DNA of 64,000 bases. It comes from Plasmopara viticola. Its lineage: Eukaryota > Oomycota > Peronosporomycetes > Peronosporales > Peronosporaceae. Position 1 is the stretch's first letter. Every line of letters starts with the position of its first letter. The position numbers and the translations under genes are program-made. Below, in pieces: positions 9,983 through 20,403 of this stretch. The stretch spans positions 766,958 through 830,957 of the forward strand of contig MBPM02000028.1 in NCBI GenBank assembly GCA_001695595.3, in the 5' to 3' direction. A model generated the notes under the pieces. The model was not told where the DNA came from, did no database searches, and saw only the letters and a program-made list of their open reading frames with translations.

Positions 9983-11477
9983 ATGCCAAGTCTAAGAGAT
10001 GACAGTGTGCTGCTTAATTTATCGCCTTTCGCACCCAGGTTTGTTTTGAACCTAGAGACGTTCACAATCATCATAATCGCCGGTTGAACCGAAATTTGTT
10101 CACTTTTGTTGCTTTCTTTAGAACATCCATCGAACTAAGTTGGGTAACCGTAATGGCGAGGAAAACATAATGGTACAGCCAAATCTAGCAACACTCAAAA
10201 TAAGTTCCATGCCCTTACACGTTTGTGTGTACAACCAGCCCACTTGGTGTGTACCAATCACACATCCACCATAAGGAGTGAATAATAACCCTTACGTGAT
10301 ATCCCTCCCCATAGGGTGACTAGCACTTTCCTGGCTTTTTGGCAGCGATCTTCAAAGCTCTTGGGAGAAGGTTTTCTTTCTCGGTGACATATATTGTGCG
10401 TATCATGTTACCTCAGCCAAAGCAGCAGATGTTTCTTTGCTTGGTAGCACTTAGAGCGGACCCAATCTAATAGGTTTAAGGAATCTCTTGACTCTGGGTC
10501 CTATAGAGCAAGGAGCTGCCTATCCGCGAAATTATAAAAAAGATTGCCGATCTGGGACTGTGCTTCTTTTGAATAGCAAACCAAGTCGACTCTCGATAAT
10601 ATTTCCAAGTGCTGACTGCAAGACAGGTCTACCCTTATCAAACTACGCCAATCCGCAAGTGACATTTATAATCGACTGTCGTGTACCAAAAGGTTCTATC
10701 TAATTGTTCTATTTACCGTGTAGTCAGCTTTTACCACTAACTTTCGGTTATATGAAACTGCCTGCTGCATTGAGAGGTGGTCTAAGTATCAAGACATTCA
10801 CAAAGTGGACCTCCAATATTATATGTGACAAGATTTTATTCAAATCTTCTCATAAAACTCGTGTGATGTAAAATTGCACAATTACTATCTATCATACTAT
10901 TGCCTACAAAAATGCATCAAGCAGTGGTCATAAGACGATGTGCTGCTTATCTGCTCTCAAATCAGTACCGAATGCTGCCTACTTGCTAAAGATTCGACTC
11001 ATGTGACGCAATTGCAATAAGTGAAGCACACATTGGGCCCTATAAACCCGAAACCTTTTCCCTCTTTTTACTTTAGACTCCTTAGCCTGTATAGATCATA
11101 CGTTTCCTTTGGAGATTTCCATCTATCAGATATCACCGCGTTGACTTGTGCTGCCTTTTACAAGCCCTCACAACAAACAAAATGAGCGTCAAAGCTCATT
11201 TGCGTCCGCACAATTGACCACCGCGTTGTCCACATACAGTGCATCGTCGGGGCGTAAAATCAAGACGAGCGTGCCGTGTCCAGATACCACACGACATCTG
11301 GCGCAAATGTCAAGTGACCATTCGGTCGCTCGTAGAGCACGCTTATGAATTTGGCGTCATCCTAAATGTCAACAAGGTTAATACAAAGATTTTGAGAAAA
11401 AACTACAGAGAGTTTTGTGGCACACACAATACAAAGTTTAACTACGCGTGGAACATTCTTGGGCCTCCCCTGCAGTC
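9983..11477. other. Gene-free stretch upstream of the TM9SF gene
   Basis: No domain-bearing frame is present. The last few hundred bases should include the promoter and 5' UTR of the TM9SF gene. I looked for the oomycete initiator (consensus near GCTCATT followed by pyrimidines). GCTCATTTGCGTCC at about 11195 matches only the first half, so I do not claim it. Confidence 0.35.
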
Positions 11478-13439
11478 ATGAGCAAGTGGACGCAATTAAT
11501 AGCACTAGTTGTTCCGCTGCTGGCGCCTCTTGTCAGTGCTGATGTCGAAACGCATGAGGTGGGTCTCTTGTCGTGTTACTCACATAGTTGTAAGATTAAT
11601 GCAGTATTTTGAATCTCGTCACATGCTTGTTCGTAATAGTACGTTCCGGGCGAGGCAGTGGTGGTCTGGGTAAACAAGATCGGACCATTTAACAATCCAC
11701 AGGAAACGTACACGTACAACACGCTCCCGTTCTGCCGTGCGTCTGGCGCTGAGAATCCCGAGGCTCATGCATTGGGCATTGGTGAGATTTTAGAAGGAAA
11801 TGAACTCTTTAATTCGGGTCAGCAGCTTCACTTCGGAGTGAATACCCCCAAAACGAAACTTTGTGAGCAAATTTTGTCGGATGCTGATGCACTGGAGTTT
11901 GGTGCCGCTGTGGATGAGCATTATTGGTATCAGATGAATGTTGATGACTTGCCCGTGTGGGGACTTGTGGGGAATGTGATGAAGCCAACGGACGATGTCG
12001 AGTACTTGAAGCAATTTCCAGTGGGTACAAGGGTGTTATATACCCACAAAAAATACTCTATTTCACACAATGGACCACATATTATTCACGTCAACTTGAC
12101 GTACTCAGATGTTCTCACATCCATTGCGTCGAACAAGAAAGTTGAGTTTACTTATGAAGCTATATGGTCCGAGACTGATATTTCATTCGAGGACCGATTT
12201 GATCGCTACTTGGAAGACGAATTCTTTGAGCATCAAATACATTGGTTCTCAATTTTCAATTCGTTCATGATGGTCATTTTCCTGTGCGGCCTTGTGACAC
12301 TTATTTTACTTCGTACGCTTAAGAACGACTATGCCCGATTCGCTGAAGACGATGCTGAGGAGCTTATGATGGACGGAAAGTCGTTGCTGCGGAAAGATGA
12401 CGCAAATTCTGGCTGGAAATTGCTACACGGCGATGTGTTTCGTGCCCCACCCTATCTACTACTCTTTACGGCACTTATAGGAACAGGAGCGCAATTACTA
12501 GTCTTGTCAGTATGTCTGATGCTCTTTGCTATTGGATTGTCGCTTTACATTGAACCGGGTGGGATCGTGTCTGTAGGCCTTTCCACCTACGCGTTTTCTT
12601 CGCTAGCAAATGGTTATGTAAGTGGCGCCTTCTACCACCGATTTTTCTACCCGCGTGTTTCAAAGGATTGGATTCGTGCGATGTGTTTATCGTCAGCCCT
12701 TCTTCCTACAGTCACGTTCGTGTCAATATTTTTTATCAATGCATTGGCTGTCGCTTACGGTACGACGTATGCTATCCCATTTGTGACGATTGTACAAGTG
12801 GTGCTCGTGTGGTTCTTTGTCTCGTGTCCTCTGGCCGTTCTTGGCACGATCTTAGGCCGCCATGGCGCAGCAAAGATTGGATTTCCATGCCGTGTTAACA
12901 AATTTCCGCGGGAAGTACCCGAAGCGCGCTGGTATCTTCGTCCGCCAGTTTTGATTGCACTTACGGGGGTGTTGCCATTCGGGTCGATTTTCATCGAGAT
13001 GTATTTCATCTTTGCGTCGTTCTGGAATTATAAATTTTATTATGTTTACGGCTTCATGCTGCTGGTCTTCATCATCTTGACAATTGTGACGCTCTGCGTG
13101 ACGATTGTGTGCACGTACTTTCTCCTAAATGCGGAAAATTATCGGTGGCATTGGACGTCGTTTGCAGCTGCAGGCAGCACAGCGCTCTACGTCTTTGCCT
13201 ATGCCATTTATTTTTATTTTTTCAAGACCAACATGTCGGGATTTTTACAAACGTGTTTTTACTTTGGCTACATGTGAGTGGGTCGTTTGCTAAAGAATTC
13301 GATGACACTGATCTGATTATTTCTGTGTTTATGAAGGGGACTCTTTTGCTTTGCATTTTTCATTATGTGTGGCACAGTGGGATACGCGGGTAGTAGTGTA
13401 TTTACGAGACGCATTTATCGCAATATAAAGTGTGAGTAA
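11478..13439 (+). CDS. TM9SF/nonaspanin (EMP70) family multispanning membrane protein
   Basis: Three-exon model of 605 aa. Exon 1 is 11478-11558 (27 codons, signal peptide MSKWTQLIALVVPLLAPLVSA). Intron 1 is 11559-11639 (81 bp, GTGGGT...ATAG). Exon 2 is 11640-13273, intron 2 is 13274-13336 (63 bp, GTGAGT...GAAG), exon 3 is 13337-13439. Without splicing, intron 1 hits a stop and exon 2 would end right after FFGYM-like residues; splicing restores the conserved C-terminus ending IYRNIKCE, the short cytosolic tail typical of nonaspanins and used as a Golgi-retention signal in studied members. Residues about 22-228 form the luminal domain, the first membrane segment is about 229-251, and further hydrophobic segments follow, with the family stretch around FPCRVNKFPREVPEARW. 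Known role: endosome/Golgi membrane protein in sorting or cargo export. The next gene converges 203 bp downstream. Confidence 0.95.
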
Positions 13440-13641
13440 AGCGGCCAGAAAAGAAGAAGAAAGCGATTAGCGAAAAGCTCATTTTTTGAGAAGCAAACGG
13501 CATCGTACCGCCTTTGCGACGTGGCGTATTGATTCTTAAGATTAGGAATTTGGTACTGGAAATTGTAGGCTTACGTGGTTTTAATCGTGAAAATACTATT
13601 AGAAAGTGTACATATCTTATAGTAGGAGTTAGATTTTCAAG
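13440..13641. other. Convergent 3' intergenic spacer
   Basis: Only 202 bp separate the stops of the plus-strand TM9SF gene and the minus-strand transporter. Both 3' UTRs and polyadenylation signals must lie here or overlap. No inverted repeat or other feature was found. Confidence 0.5.
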
Positions 13642-15652
13642 TCAATGGAATGAGTTGATGACTTGACGCATGGCCTGTACTGTGCCTGCCAGCATTCCAA
13701 CAATTCCAAAAAGGACAATTCCCCAATGAAACATACGGGAATGCAATGATAGGGTCGATCGTGTGGCCGCAATGTAAAGTATGGGAGGCAATACGATTGC
13801 CAGCATACTTGAGCCCACAGAGCCAAATAGACTAATAAGAAGCCCGACGTCTGGGACGCACATGGCAATCATCATAAGGCTCGTGCACAACATGGATCGA
13901 AAGAGTGTGCGATTGCATTCATAGGGAGACAAATTGCACATTAATCGCTCCAAACAACTCATCGGCCTGCGAGAAGAAGACAAATTGGCAGCAGCTGCTA
14001 CTGCGACCGGAGAAGCAATTGGCGAGAACGACTGACGCATCGTTTGCACTGAAAAGAGAACTGGAAGCGGATGTTTACTTTTAGCGTCACTGCTTGGTAA
14101 AAGTAAATGATCGTCTTCAGTGTGTTTGTCGTCGAAGTGGACATCGTTCGGTTCATTCAATCCACGATTTACTTGGTTTCTTCGAGCCTTGCGACGTCGA
14201 TACGCCTCTAAAACCACTTGCATCGGCTCGTGTGGTGGGACAGGATGCATAAAAGAATTGTGCCGCAGCATTCGCTCTAAAGTCTCAATTGCCGGGTAAA
14301 ATTGAATTGGAAACGAAAGGGTGCAAGCAAAAGCCAGCGCTATGTTGGCCTACAAACGAGAGAGAAACGCTATTTCTTGAAATATATCTTAGAAAAAGTT
14401 TTAAGTGTACTCGTACCATTGTCACAAACCAACCCTCGCAGTATTCATGCAACACTGCTGTCATACTGCCATTATCGATTCGACCAAAGGCAAGAGTGGG
14501 GACTTCACCAATAAAAAGAAAAAGCACAAGAATTGACAGCATGCATATGACGAGCACACGTGGGAAACGCTCCGGCTCAATCATTGCATTCTGAATAGGT
14601 AAAATCAGACCAATTCCTTCAAAAGAATACACGGCCGTCCCATAAAACTCTGGAAGTTGGGTCCAATCTGCATAAATAGTCATTACTTGTGGTTTCTCAG
14701 GGTGATTCCTGTATTCAATCGAGTAGTAAAAGACGATAGCAATGCCCCCCAAAACTGCAAAATTTGCTGCGAACCAGGAACAGTCAAAATTGATTTATAC
14801 ATTCACAAATTGTGCCACGCAATTGACGCACCGAGACTCGAGAACGGAGTGATGCGCCGTAATGTACGTACCCAGGAAAGAAGAAGTAATATGGGAAAAA
14901 CGGCAAAAATCAGTTGCCGCTCATTAATGACATCTTGAACTCTTTATAAGAAAAAGTAGCTTAGAAATGATAGAATGAAACAGGTAAAACAGTGGCCTAC
15001 ACCTTTTCGGAAGGACCACGTGAATATTGGTCGCCACAAACGAAAAGTAGACGCAGCAAATTCCCAGTTGGGTATCCACAAGGAGCACATCGATCAGCAC
15101 CTTTCCCTTTGGTCCCAATATATTTCGCCCTACGTCGCCAAATGACATGGGCGCCTTTGGACTCACTAAGTGCTTGCACCAAAGCAGCAAATTCATATTG
15201 TACACTGACACAAGAGCCTTAAAACAGAAAAGAAGCAGCTACTAAGAGTTTAACACTTCATTTTTGCGATAAGATTGCCCACGCACCACCAGGATGAACA
15301 GAAAGGGGCCTGCATAAATGCCCGTCTTGGAAAAGCCGCTAGGTAGAGACATAGCCCCCGGTCCAATATTGCCCTTTAATAAATGCACAACAACGACAGC
15401 CACCGAGATCTTTTCTGCTGTCTTCACACGTCGCCGCGTGGCAGAAAAAGATCCACGCTTGACCTGCCGCTCTTCGGCTTTGCCTCGCGACTTGATAGCT
15501 TTTTGTTGTTTATTCCCATCCTCAGCAGTCAATTGAACCTGAGGTTGGCCCAATTCCACCTCCTTTGATAATTCATCTGGTGGTAAGCCATCAGTGCTTG
15601 AATGTGAACACGAATCTCCATTACCATCCAACAGTAAAGCATCCTCCGTCAT
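13642..15652 (-). CDS. Amino acid/auxin permease (AAAP, Aa_trans) family transporter
   Basis: Five-exon model of 582 aa on the minus strand: 15652-15287, 15217-15003, 14941-14832, 14766-14417, 14349-13642. Introns are 69, 61, 65 and 67 bp, all GT-AG, and the exon phases close exactly. Residues 1-80 are a polar, Lys/Arg-rich cytosolic tail. Membrane segments then start with AVVVVHLLKGNIGPGAMSLP, the hallmark of AAAP symporters (GNIGPG at 94-99). Later family stretches include TQLGICCVYFSFVATNI, TPFSSLANFAVLGGIAIVFY and AVYSFEGIGLILPIQNAM. A hydrophilic insert of about 80 residues (PHEPMQVVLEAYRRRKARR onward, HFDDKHTEDDH) precedes the last hydrophobic block. Known role: proton-coupled import of amino acids at plasma or vacuolar membrane. 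Substrate is unknown. Start chosen at the only in-frame ATG before the tail. Confidence 0.93.
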
Positions 15653-15852
15653 CGTACGGGTACTTCTGCAAGTGTTTGTTATACGGGCCCGAAAACAATA
15701 ACTTTAGTTACATCCCTTTCAAACATGATGCAGCGCCGACATCTCTTCAAGATTGGCGTGTGAAAATTAAAAAAAAAAAAACAGCTAAGATTATAACTTA
15801 TTTTAAGTTTTAATTGTACTTAGCTCCTACAGATAGTGATAATTCTGATCAA
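15653..15852. other. 200-bp spacer between two minus-strand genes
   Basis: The spacer contains an A-run of about 13 nt at 15768-15780 and is otherwise unremarkable. It must hold the 3' end of the GTPase-SH2 transcript and the promoter of the transporter gene, showing how compact this gene island is. Confidence 0.5.
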
Positions 15853-18446
15853 TTACACTGTTCCAGCAGGCGAAATGTTGTCTTCACGTACCAAGTTCAT
15901 AACAATGCGATTCCAGGCCTCCATGTTCTTTACAAGCTGGCGCCATTGGGTCTCGGCGTCATTACTGCGCACCTGGCGTAACTCGCTCTTCTCCTGTGCC
16001 GCCTTGAAATAAGTTAAGACGCAACATGAGCAACATCCGTTCATCGCTTTTTCTCTCGGTATCTTACCATGTCGAGGAGACCAGCAATGTTCCCAACCCC
16101 CCTGCTTTTCTTGTCACCTTTGTCAACGTTTCAACGATATTCAGCAACACATTTAAAAATATTCAGGCGTACAACAAGGAAGGACAAGCGAGTGCTTACG
16201 GTGGACGGGCGTCGCTTTTTCCTGCGTAGTCAAACACGACAATCGGTCGGCCAAGTGGTCGTAGAATTCTTTGCTTAGTTCGTCAATGCGGGTCTGAGGA
16301 GGTATTTGCACTTGCTCCTGGTTGGCTTGTAAGCCCCGTGCTCTCCGAGGTGCCGTGATGGGTGATGCATGGCGACTGGTACTACTGCTACTTCGATCAC
16401 CTAAAGAGCTGGTCGACCCACTTCGAGTTCGCGTCCGCCAAATTCTTGGCGTTGTTGTAGCCACAGCCGGAGTTAGTGCGTCAGTGGCACATGCTGATGC
16501 AAGGTTTTCGACCTCAAGCACGAGCTCTTGCTTGTTCACGAGGCTAAAATCCAAATTGCGACTAAAAACCAGCCCACGGTTCGCATAGCGTCGCACACTT
16601 CGCAAACATTTCCATAGCGTTGCAAAGGACGTTGCTAACGATGCCTGATACCAATGTGTAAGGTGAAGTGAAACGAACATTTGCAATAGCGCAACCTTAC
16701 CTTGGACGAGCCAATGTGATACTTTTGATTGGAAAACTCAATAAGGACGTGGTGCACGTGACCAGGCCCCACGTACGACAAAATCAGTGTCTGAGCATCT
16801 TTCCGACGAATCAAAAAAGTGCCTTGGTCTCGATTTCTACCAGAAAGAAAAAGCAAGAGAGTAAGTACACTGAATATAGGCCTGTCTGGCAACAGAAGTT
16901 AACATACTTGAGAAGAGCTTCAGCACGAGTTCGACTGATAGTGCCAGCAAAGTAATGCCACGCCTCTTGATCATTTCGTCGATCTCGCTCCGCTCTTTCT
17001 TCTTGTTTTCGTCGCTCAAGATCTTCCTCTTCCTTTTCACGCCTACGTGACTCAGCAGCAGCAGCCGCGTCCTCCTCTTCGTTGAGATGTCGTGAGCCAG
17101 AAAAAGGAAATTCAAATTCCTCCACGGATTCCGAGTCATCGTCCGTCTCATCGTTGGCAAGGAGACTACTGTTGGTCGCGCGTAAATATACGCCCTTGTC
17201 ATTACCCAAAATCCAGCTGCCACCATAGGTGAAAACCCGCTGGTCGGTATGCAGAGGACCAGCAACAAGATCAGCACTAGTCTTTTCGATGTGACACCTT
17301 TCGTTGATTGGCCTCAGATTTTCGTCGCGTGGGAGCGTCGTGATTGCTTTTGTCGGGATACGTAGCAAAGACGTCGAGAAGTGATGCAACGCGTCATCCG
17401 CTTGAATTACATTTATAGGAACGGGATTTCCCGACGTCTCTAAGATACCCTGTAGCATACATGAGTTATTAAGCTCCACAATTCTAGAATACTTTTTCAA
17501 ATGATTACATACGACTGGCTTTGCTAAACGCGCGAGCCGGATGTGCTCGGTTGCAGCGCGGTTCCTGCAAATAAATTCAACCATGCGCTCGAGCGCATCT
17601 CGCACTGCAGGCTTCTTCTCGTTTTCGCCAAAACTCGCCTTTCCTACTGTCCACATCCAGCCTTTGTAGCCTGCTGCCTATATCAAGCACGATAGAAGAT
17701 TATCTACTAGATCGTACAGCACATTATTTTTTTTGTACTCTCTCTTACTTTTGCGTACGCTGCAATGTCATCACTGGTCATAACACGCTTTTGCAGCAAG
17801 TCCGCCTTGTGCGAGATGAGGAAGCACGGTGTCTCTTTAGAAGAAATAAACTTGGATAGACAGTAACGCCACTTGTCGATAGCTGCGATAGAGCTCACGC
17901 GGTGCACGTTAAATACAAAAAAAATGCCGTCCAGGTCTTCGCACAGTAGCGAGTGCAGCGATGACGCGCTGGCGTCTACCTCGGCGCTAGATACATCCCA
18001 AAAGTGCAGCAGAACTTCTTGGTTGTAATGTTTGTACTTCATTGAGTTCACGTCTACTCCAATAGTGGGTGAGTACATCGCCGGGTATGAGCGCTGAAGC
18101 CAGCGACGCACGATGCTTGTCTTACCCTATAAAGCACCAAGCAGCATCAAGTATAAAGCCATTTCCCGAGAAAGACAGTTATAAAGTTCTGTATCACCAC
18201 TGCAGATCCTCCAACGAGCGCGATTTTTAGCTCTGGCGTCGGATCGAGTCCGTTTTCGACGCGCAGCTTCGCCCAGCGATCGAGCGATTCCTGCGAGATG
18301 CCAGTCTTGCTACGATCTCCAACATCAGACGAGTGCTTGGCAAAAAGAGAAGATCCATTTCCTTCCCCAAGAAATGTGAAAGAAATCATTTTCATCCATT
18401 TAGACGTCGCGCTGTCTGCCGATTCCGCTGCGTTCGGGCCGTGCAT
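15853..18446 (-). CDS. Rab-like small GTPase fused to an SH2 domain, with coiled-coil regions
   Basis: Eight-exon model of 704 aa: 18446-18198, 18126-17749, 17677-17513, 17449-16908, 16836-16701, 16644-16200, 16117-16068, 16002-15853. Introns are 56-82 bp, GT-AG, and all phases close. Residues about 72-230 are Rab-like: P-loop GGSAVGKTS at 79-87 (rebuilt across the first splice), PTIGVDV effector-loop-like stretch near 103-109, switch II WDVSSAE at 126-132 where the usual DxxGQE is lost, SHKAD at 188-192 for the base-binding NKxD, and GYKGWMWTVGK near 212-222. Residues 390-425 are a highly charged probable coiled coil. An SH2 domain follows, about 426-500: WHYFAGTISRTRAEALL, then GTFLIRR with the phosphotyrosine-binding Arg455, then HHVLIEFSNQKYHIGS. 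The tail has Ser/Arg-rich and helical parts. Inference: a membrane or trafficking switch that reads phosphotyrosine. The GTPase may bind GTP without normal hydrolysis. Confidence 0.88.
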
Positions 18447-19046
18447 GATATATGACTAGCAAATTAGGGATACAATAATATTGGAATAAACACAAAAGAC
18501 AGAATTTGCCTCGTAAGTTTTAGGTGCTTCTGGGTGACGATTTAGATTTGCTTTTAGCTTTTGTAATACAATCACCTTCGAGTTATTATAGAGAAAGCCA
18601 TGAAAAGGGAACGGGACTTTTGGATCAACGAAATGTAGGCACCATTTGATAAAAGGGCTGTTTTACTACTTAATTGTCGGACAAAGTAGGCGCTTTTCGT
18701 TCTAACCTTTTTCTTGTTGAAGTTAGACATCGCGCTCAATCAGGTATACAAAGAGCACTAAACACGGGTCCAAAGGCCCTGATGTCCGAGAACCAAATAC
18801 AAGTTAATATCAAAGTAAAAACGAGCGATGAAAAGCGCACACATTGCGTGAAGGAACAAGAGTGCAACAAGCTCCTCAGCATTATAATATCTACGTGCTT
18901 AGAGCTCACAAACGGCAGCATCCTTTGCCTATCTCGGGTTCATTTGAAGAGTGATTGTCTCAAAGTTGCCTTTGATGTGGACTGGCCTTTTCGCGGTACA
19001 TTGTACCGGTCGTATAACTGGTTATTATTATTTGCCCTTTCCCTCA
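18447..19046. promoter_or_regulatory. Divergent promoter region between GTPase-SH2 and F-box-like genes
   Basis: Exactly 600 bp separate two head-to-head start codons, so this stretch should carry both promoters. A frame at 18674-19171 is open but has no recognisable domain and runs into the F-box-like gene in another frame, so I reject it. The one clear element is the palindrome at 18994-19008, listed separately. Confidence 0.5.
18994..19008. promoter_or_regulatory. 15-bp near-perfect palindrome upstream of the F-box-like start
   Basis: CGGTACATTGTACCG has two perfect 7-bp arms around one central base and ends 38 bp before the ATG at 19047. Dyads of this size are typical of dimeric DNA-binding proteins, but it could be chance. 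If the upstream in-frame ATG at 18975 were used, the palindrome would be coding. Confidence 0.35.
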
Positions 19047-20252
19047 ATGCGGCGCGGGCGCTCAGACGATGGCGGTGTGTTCTTACGGCTGCCGTGCGCT
19101 GTGATTGTGGAGTTTTTGGACCTCCGCGAAGCCATCAATCTGCTCAATACAAATCGTTGGATGCGCTATGATCGTGTGCTGACGGCTACGGCGCTGGAAA
19201 AGACGCGTTATGCCCAGCACTTTCACCAGAAATGCGCTGCCGACTGGTGGCACCTGACGCCAGCGTGGAGAGCGAGTGATCGTCTTGTGGAAAGTGACTG
19301 GGATGGAGACGATGATGTTTATCCTGCTGACGTTTGGGAGGACTGTCACGTGCGCACCACCGCAGGTAAAGAGCTTACATACTGGAAAGACACAGTACGC
19401 GATACCTCTCAGTGGCAACACGTGCCACTACTTTCCATAATCGACTTTATGGTCACGAAACTTTTACCGCAAAGTTACATTTCGTTTAAGTATGCAGCCG
19501 CAGTGTACACAGCAAGGCCCGTGATTGTTCGGTTGCATCCACCAGAAAGCAGAGACGAAAAGAAGAAGGAAGAAGGTAGACGGAATGCAATGGAACAGAA
19601 TGCTGCGCGCAGAATTGCTAATGCGTTAGCGGGACAAAATGGAAAACTGACATCTCTTTTTGGACTTCATTGGGAGAATATGCACGTGGATCCGGACTCT
19701 GGCAAAGTTATGTGTGCTGTCTGTCAGTTGTATGCTGACGAAGTGGAGAAGTACCAGACAAAAGTAGCCGAGATGGTGAGTGAATGGAAACAAGCAGTGA
19801 AAGTCGAGCTTTTAGGATGGAAAGAAAAAGGCATGCATCAGATGGAGATTGATCGACGAACGTACGAGATGCGAGAGGACATGATCCCTTACAGCGGCTA
19901 CTTTACGTCCAATGTTGCGCGACGCCATGGCGACATCATTATTCGCCACATTTGCTCGTATTGGACAACATTGGACCACCTCAAAATAAACACGCTTGGG
20001 TACCGAGATGCCTCACAACTTGTCGCTGCGTTGACCTCAGACATTAGAAAGCAGTGCCAGCATTTTTCTAAGATTAAACAAGCGATGACTAATGCCTTTC
20101 CTCGCGTGGCAAGAATTCGCCACGAAGTTGACGAGCCGGAACCTCCACCATCTACGCCTTTATGGCAGAGCGAGGCCGTCACCGAACTTGTTGCAGGGGT
20201 TTCACCTTCGGGGTTTCTTTGCGGAATGTTGTTCATTGAGAAAAACGGTTGA
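19047..20252 (+). CDS. F-box-like protein, otherwise uncharacterised
   Basis: A 401-aa frame from ATG 19047, without introns. The N-terminus (LPCAVIVEFLDLREAINLLN at 15-34, then NRWMRYDRVL) has the Leu-Pro start and hydrophobic spacing of an F-box, the Skp1-binding module of SCF ubiquitin ligases. The match is weak and by eye. The middle is Trp-rich (WWHLTPAW, YWKDTVRDTSQW), a basic/acidic helix (ESRDEKKKEEGRRNAMEQ) follows, then a short CxxC (MCAVCQLY) and a helical C-terminal half with many charged residues. No known C-terminal repeat is seen, so the target-binding part is undefined. An in-frame ATG at 18975 would add 24 residues with no F-box-like character, so the later start is preferred. 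It is divergently oriented from the GTPase-SH2 gene and is the last gene of the island. Confidence 0.75.
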   Translation: MRRGRSDDGGVFLRLPCAVIVEFLDLREAINLLNTNRWMRYDRVLTATALEKTRYAQHFHQKCAADWWHLTPAWRASDRLVESDWDGDDDVYPADVWEDCHVRTTAGKELTYWKDTVRDTSQWQHVPLLSIIDFMVTKLLPQSYISFKYAAAVYTARPVIVRLHPPESRDEKKKEEGRRNAMEQNAARRIANALAGQNGKLTSLFGLHWENMHVDPDSGKVMCAVCQLYADEVEKYQTKVAEMVSEWKQAVKVELLGWKEKGMHQMEIDRRTYEMREDMIPYSGYFTSNVARRHGDIIIRHICSYWTTLDHLKINTLGYRDASQLVAALTSDIRKQCQHFSKIKQAMTNAFPRVARIRHEVDEPEPPPSTPLWQSEAVTELVAGVSPSGFLCGMLFIEKNG

Positions 20253-20392
20253 GGGGAAGTAAACTTCAAAAATCTTACTTCTGAGTTCCCTGAGCAGAAT
20301 GAAAAAATGTTTTTTTCTCAATTTTTTAATCTAATTGGGAATGAAAGTCTCGCTAATTAGAAAGAAAAAGGTTAAAGGAAAAAGGATAGATA

Positions 20393-20403
20393 CCTAATTA
20401 AAT
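20393..20403. repeat. Target-site duplication, left copy
   Basis: CCTAATTAAAT is repeated perfectly at 21566-21576 on the other side of the non-LTR element. Eleven identical bases flanking a GC-rich insert in AT-rich DNA is good evidence of target-primed integration. Confidence 0.85.

Noticed and set aside
11191..11208. Oomycete initiator element upstream of the TM9SF gene
   Set aside because: GCTCATT is present but the following pyrimidine and T-rich part of the consensus does not match.
18674..19171. 165-aa plus-strand frame before the F-box-like gene
   Set aside because: No domain, Ala/Arg-rich out-of-frame translation at its C-terminal end, and it overlaps the better-supported frame starting at 19047.
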